From: Achromobacter sp. Marseille-Q4962
GTDB taxonomy: Bacteria > Pseudomonadota > Gammaproteobacteria > Burkholderiales > Burkholderiaceae_B
NCBI RefSeq assembly: GCF_943737005.1
Contig: NZ_CALSFU010000012.1
Coordinates: 119,284 to 183,283 of the forward strand
Length of the DNA: 64,000 nt
Direction: 5' to 3'
Below, piece after piece: positions 48,876 to 56,812 of this stretch; within the stretch, counting starts at the first letter, position 1, and the number at the start of each line of letters is the position of its first letter. A program made the translations under genes and the position numbers. The notes below the pieces were generated by a model, which had not been told where the DNA came from, ran no database searches, and worked only from the letters and a program-made list of their open reading frames with translations.

Positions 48876-49127
48876 TCAGGCGCGTTTCTTGGCAATCAGC
48901 CCAACGACGAAAAGCACGATGATGGCGCCCACGACCGAGCCGATCCAGCCTGCCGGTTCGCCTGGCGCGTACCAGCCCAATTGCTGGCCCAGGAAGCCGG
49001 CGACCACCGAGCCGATGATGCCCAGGATGGTGGTCATGATGATGCCCATGTTCTGGTCTCCGGGCATGATGGCGCGGGCGATCAGCCCGACCACGAACCC
49101 GACGATGATCATGATGATAATGCTCAT
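48876..49127 (-). CDS. GlsB/YeaQ/YmgE family small membrane protein
   Basis: This is an 83-residue, very hydrophobic protein with about three membrane helices. The opening pattern MSIIIMIIVGFVVGLIARAI, then MPGDQNMGIIMTTILGIIGS and a C-terminal KKR tail, is diagnostic of the transglycosylase-associated/GlsB family. Members are stress-induced in enteric bacteria, and the exact function is unknown. ATG 49127 is preceded by AAGGAG. Longer in-frame readings have no support. Confidence 0.9.
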   Translation of the reverse strand: MSIIIMIIVGFVVGLIARAIMPGDQNMGIIMTTILGIIGSVVAGFLGQQLGWYAPGEPAGWIGSVVGAIIVLFVVGLIAKKRA

Positions 49128-49229
49128 GCGCTTGCTCCTTGTCCAAAGGAAAGTTGGGCTTGCGCAGTGATGATACCCATGCCCGGCGCGGGGCGGGTGT
49201 AACAACACGTATGCGGAACGCCGGGCCGC

Positions 49230-49844
49230 TCAGGAAGCGGCGTCGACGAGCCGGGAAAGGTCGTGCACGAGGGCTTCGGTGCTGTCGGTGTCCGAAGCCA
49301 GCAGGCGGGCCTTGCCGCGGTTGTCGAAAATATAGACGCCGCGGCTGTGGGTCACTTCGTACGAGTCGGGGGCGTCGCCGGGCCGGGGTTTTTCGATCTG
49401 GTAGGCGACGCGGTAGCGGCGCGCCAGGTCGGCGATTTCCTTCTCGTTGCCGGTCAGCCCGATGGCGTTGGCCGAGAAGGCGTCCACATAGGCTTGCAGC
49501 ACGTCGGGCGTGTCGCGGTGCGGATCGACGCTGACGAATACGATGCGCACGTCGGCGGCCTTGTCGCCGAGCTTCTGCAGCACGGCGCTCAGTTGCGCCA
49601 TGGTGGTGGGGCAGATGTCGGGGCAGCTCGCGTAGCCGAAGAACAGCAGCACGGTCTTGCCCTTGAAGTCGTCGGCGCTCACGCGCTTGCCGCCGGCGCC
49701 GGAAAGCGAGAACTTCAGATCGGGCAGGTGGCCCTTGACGTCGTGCAGGGCCCACGGTTCCGCGGCCGGGCCGCAGGCCGCAACCAGGACACAGAGGGCG
49801 AGAAGCAGGCCGCGCCATGCGCGGAGGGCAAGCGGGATTCGCAT
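49230..49844 (-). CDS. SCO1/SenC-family copper chaperone lipoprotein
   Basis: This 204-residue thioredoxin-fold protein is anchored as a lipoprotein (lipobox VAAC, Cys24). The copper ligands of SCO proteins are all present: Cys74 and Cys78 in CPDIC, and His166 in VTHSRGV. SCO proteins deliver copper to the CuA site of cytochrome c oxidase. No oxidase genes are in the window, so this is a detached copy. Confidence 0.92.
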   Translation of the reverse strand: MRIPLALRAWRGLLLALCVLVAACGPAAEPWALHDVKGHLPDLKFSLSGAGGKRVSADDFKGKTVLLFFGYASCPDICPTTMAQLSAVLQKLGDKAADVRIVFVSVDPHRDTPDVLQAYVDAFSANAIGLTGNEKEIADLARRYRVAYQIEKPRPGDAPDSYEVTHSRGVYIFDNRGKARLLASDTDSTEALVHDLSRLVDAAS

Positions 49845-50034
49845 GAGTCGGACAGTCAGCCAGGGTCGATCCCGGATTCTACCCGTGCGGGCGCCCGGCG
49901 GCTTTGTCCTGGCGCAATCCCGCCGGGGCGGGCCGATCGGGAAAACGAATTAAGAAAACTCTCTAAATTGTGAGCAGTTGGGAGAATCCCCCGTATTATC
50001 GCGGCGATGAAATAAAGTCGGGGTTTCGTCAGCC

Positions 50035-50808
50035 ATGATAAGCATTCCCAACGCCGCCGGCGCCAGCAACAGTAACATGCAGTCAACCCAGGTCCCAATC
50101 ACGTTCCCCTACCAGCCGGTCGTGCTGGACATCCTCAGACAACGCGGCGCCGCCGAGGTGCTGGACGCCCCATGCGGCGACGGCTGGCTGGGCAGCGCGC
50201 TCAGGCGCCATCCCGATCTCGCCATCCAGCTCGACGGCCTGGGCCTCTGGGAATTCCCCGGGCCGGACGGCGGCTACCGCCATGTGGCCGAACACGATCT
50301 CGACACCCCGCTGCGGGGCGAGCGCGCCTATGACGCGGTGGTCTGCTGCGAAGCCATCCATCTCCTGACGAACCCCGGCGTGCTCGCGCAGAGCTTTTAC
50401 CGGGCGCTGCGGCCCGGCGGCACGCTCATCGTCACCACGCCCAACACCTGGTATTTCCGCTCGCGGCTGCAGTTCCTGCTGCGCGGGTTCCATTCGGGCT
50501 TCCGGCCCATGGTGGGGCGCCAGCGCGGCCGCGACTACATCACGTACTTTCCCTGGAATTTCCCGCAGTTGCACCTGTTGCTGCATCACTATGGCTTCCA
50601 GGACATCACCCTGCACGAGGTAGACGAGGTCAAGCCCAAGCGGGCCATCGAGCACCTGCTGGCGGTGCCTTCGCAGCTGTACTACCGGCGCCGCATCCGC
50701 CGCGCCGAAAACGAGGAATGCCGCAGTTTCTGGCGCCAGGCGGCTTCGCGCCAGTCGGTGCACGGCCGCTGGCTGGTGGTTTCGGCGCGCAGGCCCGCCG
50801 CGGATTGA
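50035..50808 (+). CDS. Class I SAM-dependent methyltransferase
   Basis: This 257-residue protein has a Rossmann-type methyltransferase core: motif I VLDAPCGDGWLG (about residues 42-53), the acidic turn region and CCEAIHLL near residue 103, and RPGGTLIVTTPNTWYF, typical of the Methyltransf_11/23 group. The target molecule is unknown; family members act on quinones, lipids, sugars or small metabolites. The start is 50035, with ATG 50077 as an alternative. A -10-like TATTAT lies 40 bases upstream. Confidence 0.82.
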   Translation: MISIPNAAGASNSNMQSTQVPITFPYQPVVLDILRQRGAAEVLDAPCGDGWLGSALRRHPDLAIQLDGLGLWEFPGPDGGYRHVAEHDLDTPLRGERAYDAVVCCEAIHLLTNPGVLAQSFYRALRPGGTLIVTTPNTWYFRSRLQFLLRGFHSGFRPMVGRQRGRDYITYFPWNFPQLHLLLHHYGFQDITLHEVDEVKPKRAIEHLLAVPSQLYYRRRIRRAENEECRSFWRQAASRQSVHGRWLVVSARRPAAD

Positions 50809-50859
50809 AGCGGCCGCTCCATGGCAACGGGGCCCGCGCGGCGGGCCCCGGTTCCTGCG

Positions 50860-52923
50860 TCAGGCGGCCATGCCGCTGTGCCGCAGCAGCGCGTCGATGC
50901 GGGGCGCGCGGCCCCGGAAGGCGGCAAAGGACTCGGCCGCCGGGCGCGAGCCGCCCACGGCCAGCACTTCGCGGCGAAAGCGCGCGCCGGTTTCGGGGTC
51001 CAGCGTGCCGAGGACATTGCCGGGCTGGCGCGCCGCCGCTTCCTCGAAAGCCTCGTAGGCGTCGGCAGACAGCACTTCGGCCCATTTGTAGCTGTAGTAG
51101 CCCGCGCCGTAGCCGCCCGCGAACAGATGCGAGAAAGCATGGGGCAGGCGGTGCCACGAAGGCGGGAAGAGCACGGCCACCTCGGCGCGCACCTCCTGCA
51201 GCAGGGCCAGCACGTCGGCGATGGAAATGCCCTGCGGGCGGTCATGCATGAGCATGTCGAAGAGCGCGAACTCGATCTGGCGCACCGTCTGCATGCCGCT
51301 CTGGAAGTTGCGCGCGGCCACCAGCCGGTCGTAGAGTTCGCGGGGCAGGGGCTTGCCCGTGTCCACGTGGGCCGACAGCTTCTGCACCACGGCCCACTCC
51401 CAGCAGAAGTTTTCCATGAATTGCGAGGGCAGCTCGATGGCGTCCCATTCGACGCTGGCGAAGGCCGCCGCGCCGGGCTCGTCCACTTCGGAGAGCAGGG
51501 CGTGCAGGGCGTGCCCGGTTTCGTGGAACAGGGTGATGACGTCGTCGTGCGTGAGCATGGCCGCCTTGCCGCCCGCCGGCCGCGAGAAATTGCAGGTCAG
51601 GTAGGCGACCGGCGTCTGCAGGCGTCCGCCCGCCACGCGGCGGGTGCGCTCGCTGTCCACCCAGGCGCCGCTTTGCTTGCCGGCGCGGGCGTACAGGTCC
51701 AGGTACAGGTGCCCGATGAGTTCGCCCGAGGGGCTTTCCACGCGCACACCGCGCACGTCGGCGTGCCAGGACGAAACCGGGGTTTCGCGCAGCCGCACGC
51801 CGAACAGCGTCTCGATCACCTCGAACAGGCCGGACAGCACCTTGGGCTCGGTGAAATACTGCTTAACCTCGTCTTCGGAATAGGCATAGCGCGCCTCGCG
51901 CAGGCGCTCGGAGGCGTAGGGCACGTCCCAGGGCTGCAGGTCGGACAGCCCCAGCTCGGCGGCCGCGTAGGCTTTGAGCCCGGCCAGGTCGCGTTCGGCA
52001 TAGGGCTTGGCGCGCGCCGCCAGGTCGCGCAGGAAGGCGGTGACCTCGGCCGCGTCGCGCGCCATGCGGGTCTGCAGCCGCAAGGCCGCGAAGGTGCCCA
52101 GGCCCAGCAGCCGCGACTCCTCGGCGCGCAGCGCCAGCAGCTCTTCGATGAGCGGCGAATTGTCGTAGCGGGCGTCGCCCTGCTCGGAGGCCACGGTGCC
52201 GTAGCCGCGGTAGAGCGCCTCGCGCAGCGCGCGGTCGCGGGCGTACTGCATCACGGGCAGATAGCAGGGCATCTTGAGCGTGAGTTTCCAGCCGGCCTTG
52301 CCTTCCTGTTCGGCGTCGGCGCGCGCGGCCTGCAGCACGTCGGCCGGAATGCCGGCCAGGCGCGATTCGTCTTCGACGTGGAGCGACCAGGCGTCGATGG
52401 CGTCCAGCACGTTTTCCGAGAACTTCTGCGAGGACTGGGCCTCGCGGTCGGAAATCTCGGCGTAGCGCTCGCGGTCCGCGCCTTGCAGTTCGACGCCGCT
52501 CAGGCGGAAGTCGCGCAGGGCCAGTTCGACGATGCGGCGGCGCACGGGGCTCCACGAGGCGAAATCGGCGGACGCGGCCAGGCGCTGGTACTGCCGGTAG
52601 AGTCCTTCGTGCAGGCCCACCCAGGTGGAGAATTCGGTAACCCGCGGCAGCGCGGCGTTATAGGCCTCGCGCAGCTCGGGCGTGTTGACCACGGCGTTCA
52701 GGTGTCCGGCCACCGACCAGGCGCGCCACAAGCGTTCGGAAGCGGTGTCCAGCGGCTCGATCACGGCCTCCCAGGTGGGGGGCAGGGCGGGATCGGCGGC
52801 GCGGTCCACCGCCAGGCGCGCGCCGGCCAGCAGCTCCTCGACGGCGGGCACGATGTGCGCGGGCTTGACGGCCGCGTAATCGACCAGGTCTGAAACGGGA
52901 GCGAGAAGGGGATTCTGGGTCAT
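50860..52923 (-). CDS. prlC: Oligopeptidase A (M3 metallopeptidase)
   Basis: This is a 687-residue cytoplasmic zinc peptidase that degrades oligopeptides and cleaved signal peptides. The zinc motif HETGH is at about residue 467, with the downstream Glu ligand in FASVEWDAIELPSQFMEN, and GGYGAGYYSYKWAEVLS near the C-terminus is characteristic of M3 enzymes. Length matches E. coli OpdA/PrlC. ATG 52923 was chosen because conservation begins with PLLAPVS. The gap of about 200 bp to folD upstream is non-coding. Confidence 0.95.
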   Translation of the reverse strand: MTQNPLLAPVSDLVDYAAVKPAHIVPAVEELLAGARLAVDRAADPALPPTWEAVIEPLDTASERLWRAWSVAGHLNAVVNTPELREAYNAALPRVTEFSTWVGLHEGLYRQYQRLAASADFASWSPVRRRIVELALRDFRLSGVELQGADRERYAEISDREAQSSQKFSENVLDAIDAWSLHVEDESRLAGIPADVLQAARADAEQEGKAGWKLTLKMPCYLPVMQYARDRALREALYRGYGTVASEQGDARYDNSPLIEELLALRAEESRLLGLGTFAALRLQTRMARDAAEVTAFLRDLAARAKPYAERDLAGLKAYAAAELGLSDLQPWDVPYASERLREARYAYSEDEVKQYFTEPKVLSGLFEVIETLFGVRLRETPVSSWHADVRGVRVESPSGELIGHLYLDLYARAGKQSGAWVDSERTRRVAGGRLQTPVAYLTCNFSRPAGGKAAMLTHDDVITLFHETGHALHALLSEVDEPGAAAFASVEWDAIELPSQFMENFCWEWAVVQKLSAHVDTGKPLPRELYDRLVAARNFQSGMQTVRQIEFALFDMLMHDRPQGISIADVLALLQEVRAEVAVLFPPSWHRLPHAFSHLFAGGYGAGYYSYKWAEVLSADAYEAFEEAAARQPGNVLGTLDPETGARFRREVLAVGGSRPAAESFAAFRGRAPRIDALLRHSGMAA

Positions 52924-53124
52924 GGCCTGCACGCGTAAAGAAAACGGGAATAGGTAAAGGGTGGGGGCTGAACGCGGGAAATCAAGCGCGGCCGGCGCGG
53001 CGGACGCCAGAGAACGGGCTTTGCCGGAAAGGCCGCATCGGCAAGGGTTCACCGGAGGATCCCGCCGGCGGGGCGGGGCTCGCCGGCCGGGAAAGCGGCG
53101 CGCCTTCCCGGCATGGCGCGCGCG

Positions 53125-53976
53125 TCAGCCCGCGGCGCGCTCGGCCGCTTCGACGGTGTTGACCAGCAGCATGGCGATGGTCATGGGGCCCACGCCGCCG
53201 GGCACGGGCGTGATGGCGCCGGCGACTTCCTTCGCGGAGGCGAAATCCACGTCGCCGCACAGCTTGCCGTCGGGGCCGCGGTTGATGCCCACGTCGATGA
53301 CGACGGCCCCAGGCTTGATCATGGAGCCGTCGATCATGCCGGGCTTGCCCGTGGCCACCACCAGCACGTCGGCGCGGCGGGTCTGGGCGCCCAGGTCGCG
53401 CGTCTTGGAATTGCAGATGGTGATGGTGGCGCCGGCCGCCAGCAGCAGCATGGCCATGGGCTTGCCGACGATGTTGCTCGCGCCCACGATGACCGCCTCG
53501 GCGCCGCGCAGCGGCACGCCTTCGGATTCCAGCATTTTCATGACGCCGTAGGGCGTGCAGGGCCGGAACAGCGGCTGGCCGGTCATGAGCAGGCCGGCGT
53601 TGCTGATATGGAAGCCGTCCACGTCTTTCTCGGGCGCGATCGCCTCGATGACGCGGTGGGCGTCCATGTGCTTGGGCAGGGGAAGCTGCACCAGGATGCC
53701 GTGGATGGACGGGTCCTGGTTCAGCGCGTCGATGCGGGCCAGCAGCTCGGCCTCGGTCATGTCGGCCGGGTACTGCTCCTTGACGGAATGCAGGCCGGCT
53801 TTTTCGCAGGCGGCGACCTTGTTGCGCACGTACACCTGGGAGGCCGGGTCTTCGCCCACCAGCACCACGGCCAGGCCGGGACGCACGCCCCGGGCCGACA
53901 GGGCCGCCACGCGCCGGGCGACTTCCTCACGGATGCGTTGCGACAGGGCGGCGCCGTCGATGATTCTTGCGGTCAT
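53125..53976 (-). CDS. folD: Methylenetetrahydrofolate dehydrogenase/cyclohydrolase
   Basis: FolD interconverts methylene-, methenyl- and formyl-tetrahydrofolate with NADP, supplying one-carbon units. The 283-residue product is complete. The catalytic Lys is in [14 protein letters not shown] (about residue 54), and the signature segments [38 protein letters not shown] and [15 protein letters not shown] are all present. Confidence 0.97.
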   Translation of the reverse strand: MTARIIDGAALSQRIREEVARRVAALSARGVRPGLAVVLVGEDPASQVYVRNKVAACEKAGLHSVKEQYPADMTEAELLARIDALNQDPSIHGILVQLPLPKHMDAHRVIEAIAPEKDVDGFHISNAGLLMTGQPLFRPCTPYGVMKMLESEGVPLRGAEAVIVGASNIVGKPMAMLLLAAGATITICNSKTRDLGAQTRRADVLVVATGKPGMIDGSMIKPGAVVIDVGINRGPDGKLCGDVDFASAKEVAGAITPVPGGVGPMTIAMLLVNTVEAAERAAG

Positions 53977-54061
53977 GCGCGGGCCTCCGCGCGCCCGGCG
54001 CGCAGGCCAGGGGTCAGGGGCTCGCGGCTTGCGGAACCGCCTTGGTTCGGCCGGATGGCGG

Positions 54062-54688
54062 TCATGCGTGCGCCTCCGGCTTTGCCAGGGCGACTTTCAT
54101 CAGGTCTGCTACGGTGGTCACTTCGAGTTTTTCCATGATGTTGGCGCGATGCGCCTCGACGGTCTTGATGCTGATGCCCAGGTCGTCGGCGATCTGCTTG
54201 TTGAGGCGGCCGGCGACGATGCGCTCCAGCACCTGCTGCTCGCGCGCGGTCAGGCGCGCCAGCATGGCTTCGTGATCCTTCTGCGCCTGGTGCTTGCTCA
54301 CGCGCTCGGTGGCCTGCTCCAGCATGCGGGCCACGATCTCGCGCAGGTCGGATTCGTTGAACGGCTTTTCCAGGAAGTCCACCGCGCCTTTCTTCATGGT
54401 CGACACCGCCATGGGCACGTCGCCGTGGCCGGTGATGAAGACGATGGGCAGGGGCGCGTTGCGGGCGATGATCTGCTCCTGCAGCTCCAGGCCGCTCATG
54501 CCGGGCATGCGCACGTCGGCGATGAGCACGCCCACCTGGGCGGGGTCGTAATCTTCGAGGAAGGTCTCGCCGCTGGCGTAGGCGCGCACGCGGTAGCCAT
54601 TGGCTTCCAGCAGCCAGCGCAGCGAATCGCGTACCGCTTCGTCGTCATCGACGATGAAAACCGTGCTCGACAGGGGGGGCGTGTTCAT
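54062..54688 (-). CDS. FixJ-family response regulator
   Basis: This is a 208-residue response regulator with a receiver domain (residues 8-125; acidic pocket D14-D15-D16, phospho-acceptor D58 in IADVRMPGM, Lys in FLEKPF) and a LuxR/FixJ-type helix-turn-helix (about 140-200; [20 protein letters not shown], then [17 protein letters not shown]). The start overlaps the kinase stop by four bases (ATGA), so the pair is translationally coupled. It is a DNA-binding output protein, and the divergently placed pyruvate dehydrogenase operon is an attractive but unproven target. Confidence 0.93.
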   Translation of the reverse strand: MNTPPLSSTVFIVDDDEAVRDSLRWLLEANGYRVRAYASGETFLEDYDPAQVGVLIADVRMPGMSGLELQEQIIARNAPLPIVFITGHGDVPMAVSTMKKGAVDFLEKPFNESDLREIVARMLEQATERVSKHQAQKDHEAMLARLTAREQQVLERIVAGRLNKQIADDLGISIKTVEAHRANIMEKLEVTTVADLMKVALAKPEAHA

Positions 54689-56466
54689 GCATGCAACTCC
54701 TCGGACTGATCGTTCTGGGCCTGCGCCTGGGAGGTTGCGCAGGGCAGGGTGAAGCGGAAGATGGTGCCGCCGGCGGGGTTGGGATCTGCCCACAGGCGGC
54801 CGTGATGCGATTCGATAATGGTACGGCAGATATTCAATCCCATGCCCAGGCCCTGGGACTTGGTGCTGAAGAACGGTTCGAACAGGCGCTCGGGCTCGGC
54901 CAGGCCGTGGCCGCGGTCCACCACCGCCACTTCGATATGCTGCTCGTGCGGAATGACCGCCACCTTGAGTTCGTCGGACTCGCTCTTTTCCATGGCCTCC
55001 AGGCCATTCTTGAGCAGGTTGAGCAGCACCTGTTCGATGAGAATCGGGTCGGCCAGCACGTCGGGCGCGTTCGAGGGCACGAAGCTCTCGATGCGGATGC
55101 GGCGCTTGCGCGCGTCGATTTCCGCGAAGCCGATGGCGTTTTCCACGATGCGGCCGATGGCCACGCGCTGGCGGCGCGGCTCGCTGCGCTTCACGAATTC
55201 GCGGATGCGGCTGATGATCTTGCCGGCCCGCTCGGCTTGCGAGGCGGCCTTTTCCAGCGCCGGCAGCAGCATGTTGGGGCTGGTGTGGCCGGCTTTCACC
55301 AGGGCCACGGCGCCCATGCTGTAGTTGGCGATGGCGGTCAGCGGCTGGTTCAGCTCGTGCGCCAGCGACGAGGCCATCTCGCCCATGGTGGTCAGGCGGC
55401 TGGTGAGCTGGATCTTTTCCTGCTGTATGCGGGAGGCTTCCTCGTGATTGCGCCGCTCGGTGATGTCGCGGGCCACCTGCATGCGCACGCGCCGGCCGTC
55501 GGTCCAGGCCAGCATGCGGTGGTGCACCTCGAACCAGCGCTGCACGGAGGGCGCGAACACTTCCACCGATTCGTCCGTGAAACGGCCCCGGCGGCCGGCC
55601 AGCAGCTCGTCGTGGCCGCCCGTCTGGGCGCCGAACACGCGCCGGTACGTGCGGTTGGCGAACAGCAGCTCCAGGCCGTCGTGCGTGTCGGCGGTGACGG
55701 AAATCGCGTCGTCCAGGCCCTCCAGCACGGTCATGAAACGCTCGTGCGCGGCGGTCAGCGCCTCGCGGATGCGCTTGGGTTCGGTAATGTCGGTCATGGA
55801 GGTCATCCAGCCGATCTGGTTGCCGTTGGGGTCCAGCAGCGGCGACACGTACATGCGCGCCGTGAAGCGCGAGCCGTCGCGGCGCTGCGCCTCCACTTCC
55901 AGCCCGCTGCTGGGCGTCTTGCCCGACATGAGCACATCCAGCGTGTGCTGGTGCTGCTCGTGGCGGCCGGGCACCCAGTAGGGGAAGGGCGGGCTGCGGC
56001 CGATGAGGTCGGCCTCGTTCCAGCCGATCATGCGGCAGAACGCCGGATTCACGTAGGCGATGCGGCCTTCCATGTCGAGCACGCGCATGCCGGTGGACAT
56101 GGAGTTCTCCATGGCGCGGCGGAAACCCGTCTCGGCGATGAGCGCGGCCTCGGCGGCCGAGCGGAAGCGCGTGTAGCGCCACAGCATCAGCAGGCTGATG
56201 ACAATCACGCACGACAGCGCCAGCACCACCCAGATGAGGCGCTGCTGGCGCATTTCCTGGTCGATGGTCACAAACATGACGCTGTCGTCATGGATGCGCT
56301 GCAACCAGAAAAACACCCCCATCACGCAGATGTACAGGACGAGCACCAGGGCGGGCGTCAGCCAGTACACCCCACGCCGGCGCGTGCGGGCGTGATCGTG
56401 AAACGGAGTGGGTATATTCGACTTTGGCGCGCTGGACATGGAATTAGGCTGGGAATGAGTCCGCAT
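54685..56466 (-). CDS. Membrane-bound PAS sensor histidine kinase
   Basis: This is a 593-residue inner-membrane sensor kinase. Two membrane helices (about residues 34-55 and 78-96) enclose only a short periplasmic loop. Two PAS domains follow (about 112-230 and 243-337), then a HisKA domain with phospho-acceptor His370 in SSLAHELNQPLTAIANY, and a HATPase domain with LLNLLKNGLEAM and GLGMGLNICRTII. The layout is FixL/DctS-like, and sensing is probably cytoplasmic through PAS. No haem-binding pattern is evident. The start could instead be ATG 56439; neither has a good ribosome binding site. Confidence 0.9.
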   Translation of the reverse strand: MRTHSQPNSMSSAPKSNIPTPFHDHARTRRRGVYWLTPALVLVLYICVMGVFFWLQRIHDDSVMFVTIDQEMRQQRLIWVVLALSCVIVISLLMLWRYTRFRSAAEAALIAETGFRRAMENSMSTGMRVLDMEGRIAYVNPAFCRMIGWNEADLIGRSPPFPYWVPGRHEQHQHTLDVLMSGKTPSSGLEVEAQRRDGSRFTARMYVSPLLDPNGNQIGWMTSMTDITEPKRIREALTAAHERFMTVLEGLDDAISVTADTHDGLELLFANRTYRRVFGAQTGGHDELLAGRRGRFTDESVEVFAPSVQRWFEVHHRMLAWTDGRRVRMQVARDITERRNHEEASRIQQEKIQLTSRLTTMGEMASSLAHELNQPLTAIANYSMGAVALVKAGHTSPNMLLPALEKAASQAERAGKIISRIREFVKRSEPRRQRVAIGRIVENAIGFAEIDARKRRIRIESFVPSNAPDVLADPILIEQVLLNLLKNGLEAMEKSESDELKVAVIPHEQHIEVAVVDRGHGLAEPERLFEPFFSTKSQGLGMGLNICRTIIESHHGRLWADPNPAGGTIFRFTLPCATSQAQAQNDQSEELHA

Positions 56467-56812
56467 TTTAATTCGTGTCGGGACGTAATTCCCGGAGACC
56501 GGGCCTCTCTTTTGCCATAGTCCGCAAAGTATGACGAAATCGCGGTCGCAGGTGTTCAGCTTTTCGTCAATTTTTCACATTATAAAATGCCGTACCGCAA
56601 CATGAAATTTTCCTTGCGGGCGATCCGTCTTCTTTCTTAGAATGCCCGCTGATAGGGAACCGACCCTGCAGCGGTCTTTCTCGATACAGCCCGACCCATC
56701 CTGCCGTGGCGGCCCGGAAGATCCCGGCCGGCGCGCCTGGTCCGCGAGTACATCGACATATACATCGAATAAGCGGGCGTGGTCATGAACGAACCCCAAC
56801 AGGAGACACACG
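56467..56812. promoter_or_regulatory. Divergent promoter region between sensor kinase and aceE
   Basis: This is a 346-bp non-coding gap. A candidate aceE promoter has a -35 TTGCGG at 56614-56619 and a -10 TAGAAT at 56638-56643 with an 18-bp spacer. A TATAAA at 56581 may be another -10. The middle (56540-56645) is much less GC-rich than its surroundings. The long aceE leader (about 160 bases) has room for regulator binding; I could not identify a specific operator. Confidence 0.45.
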
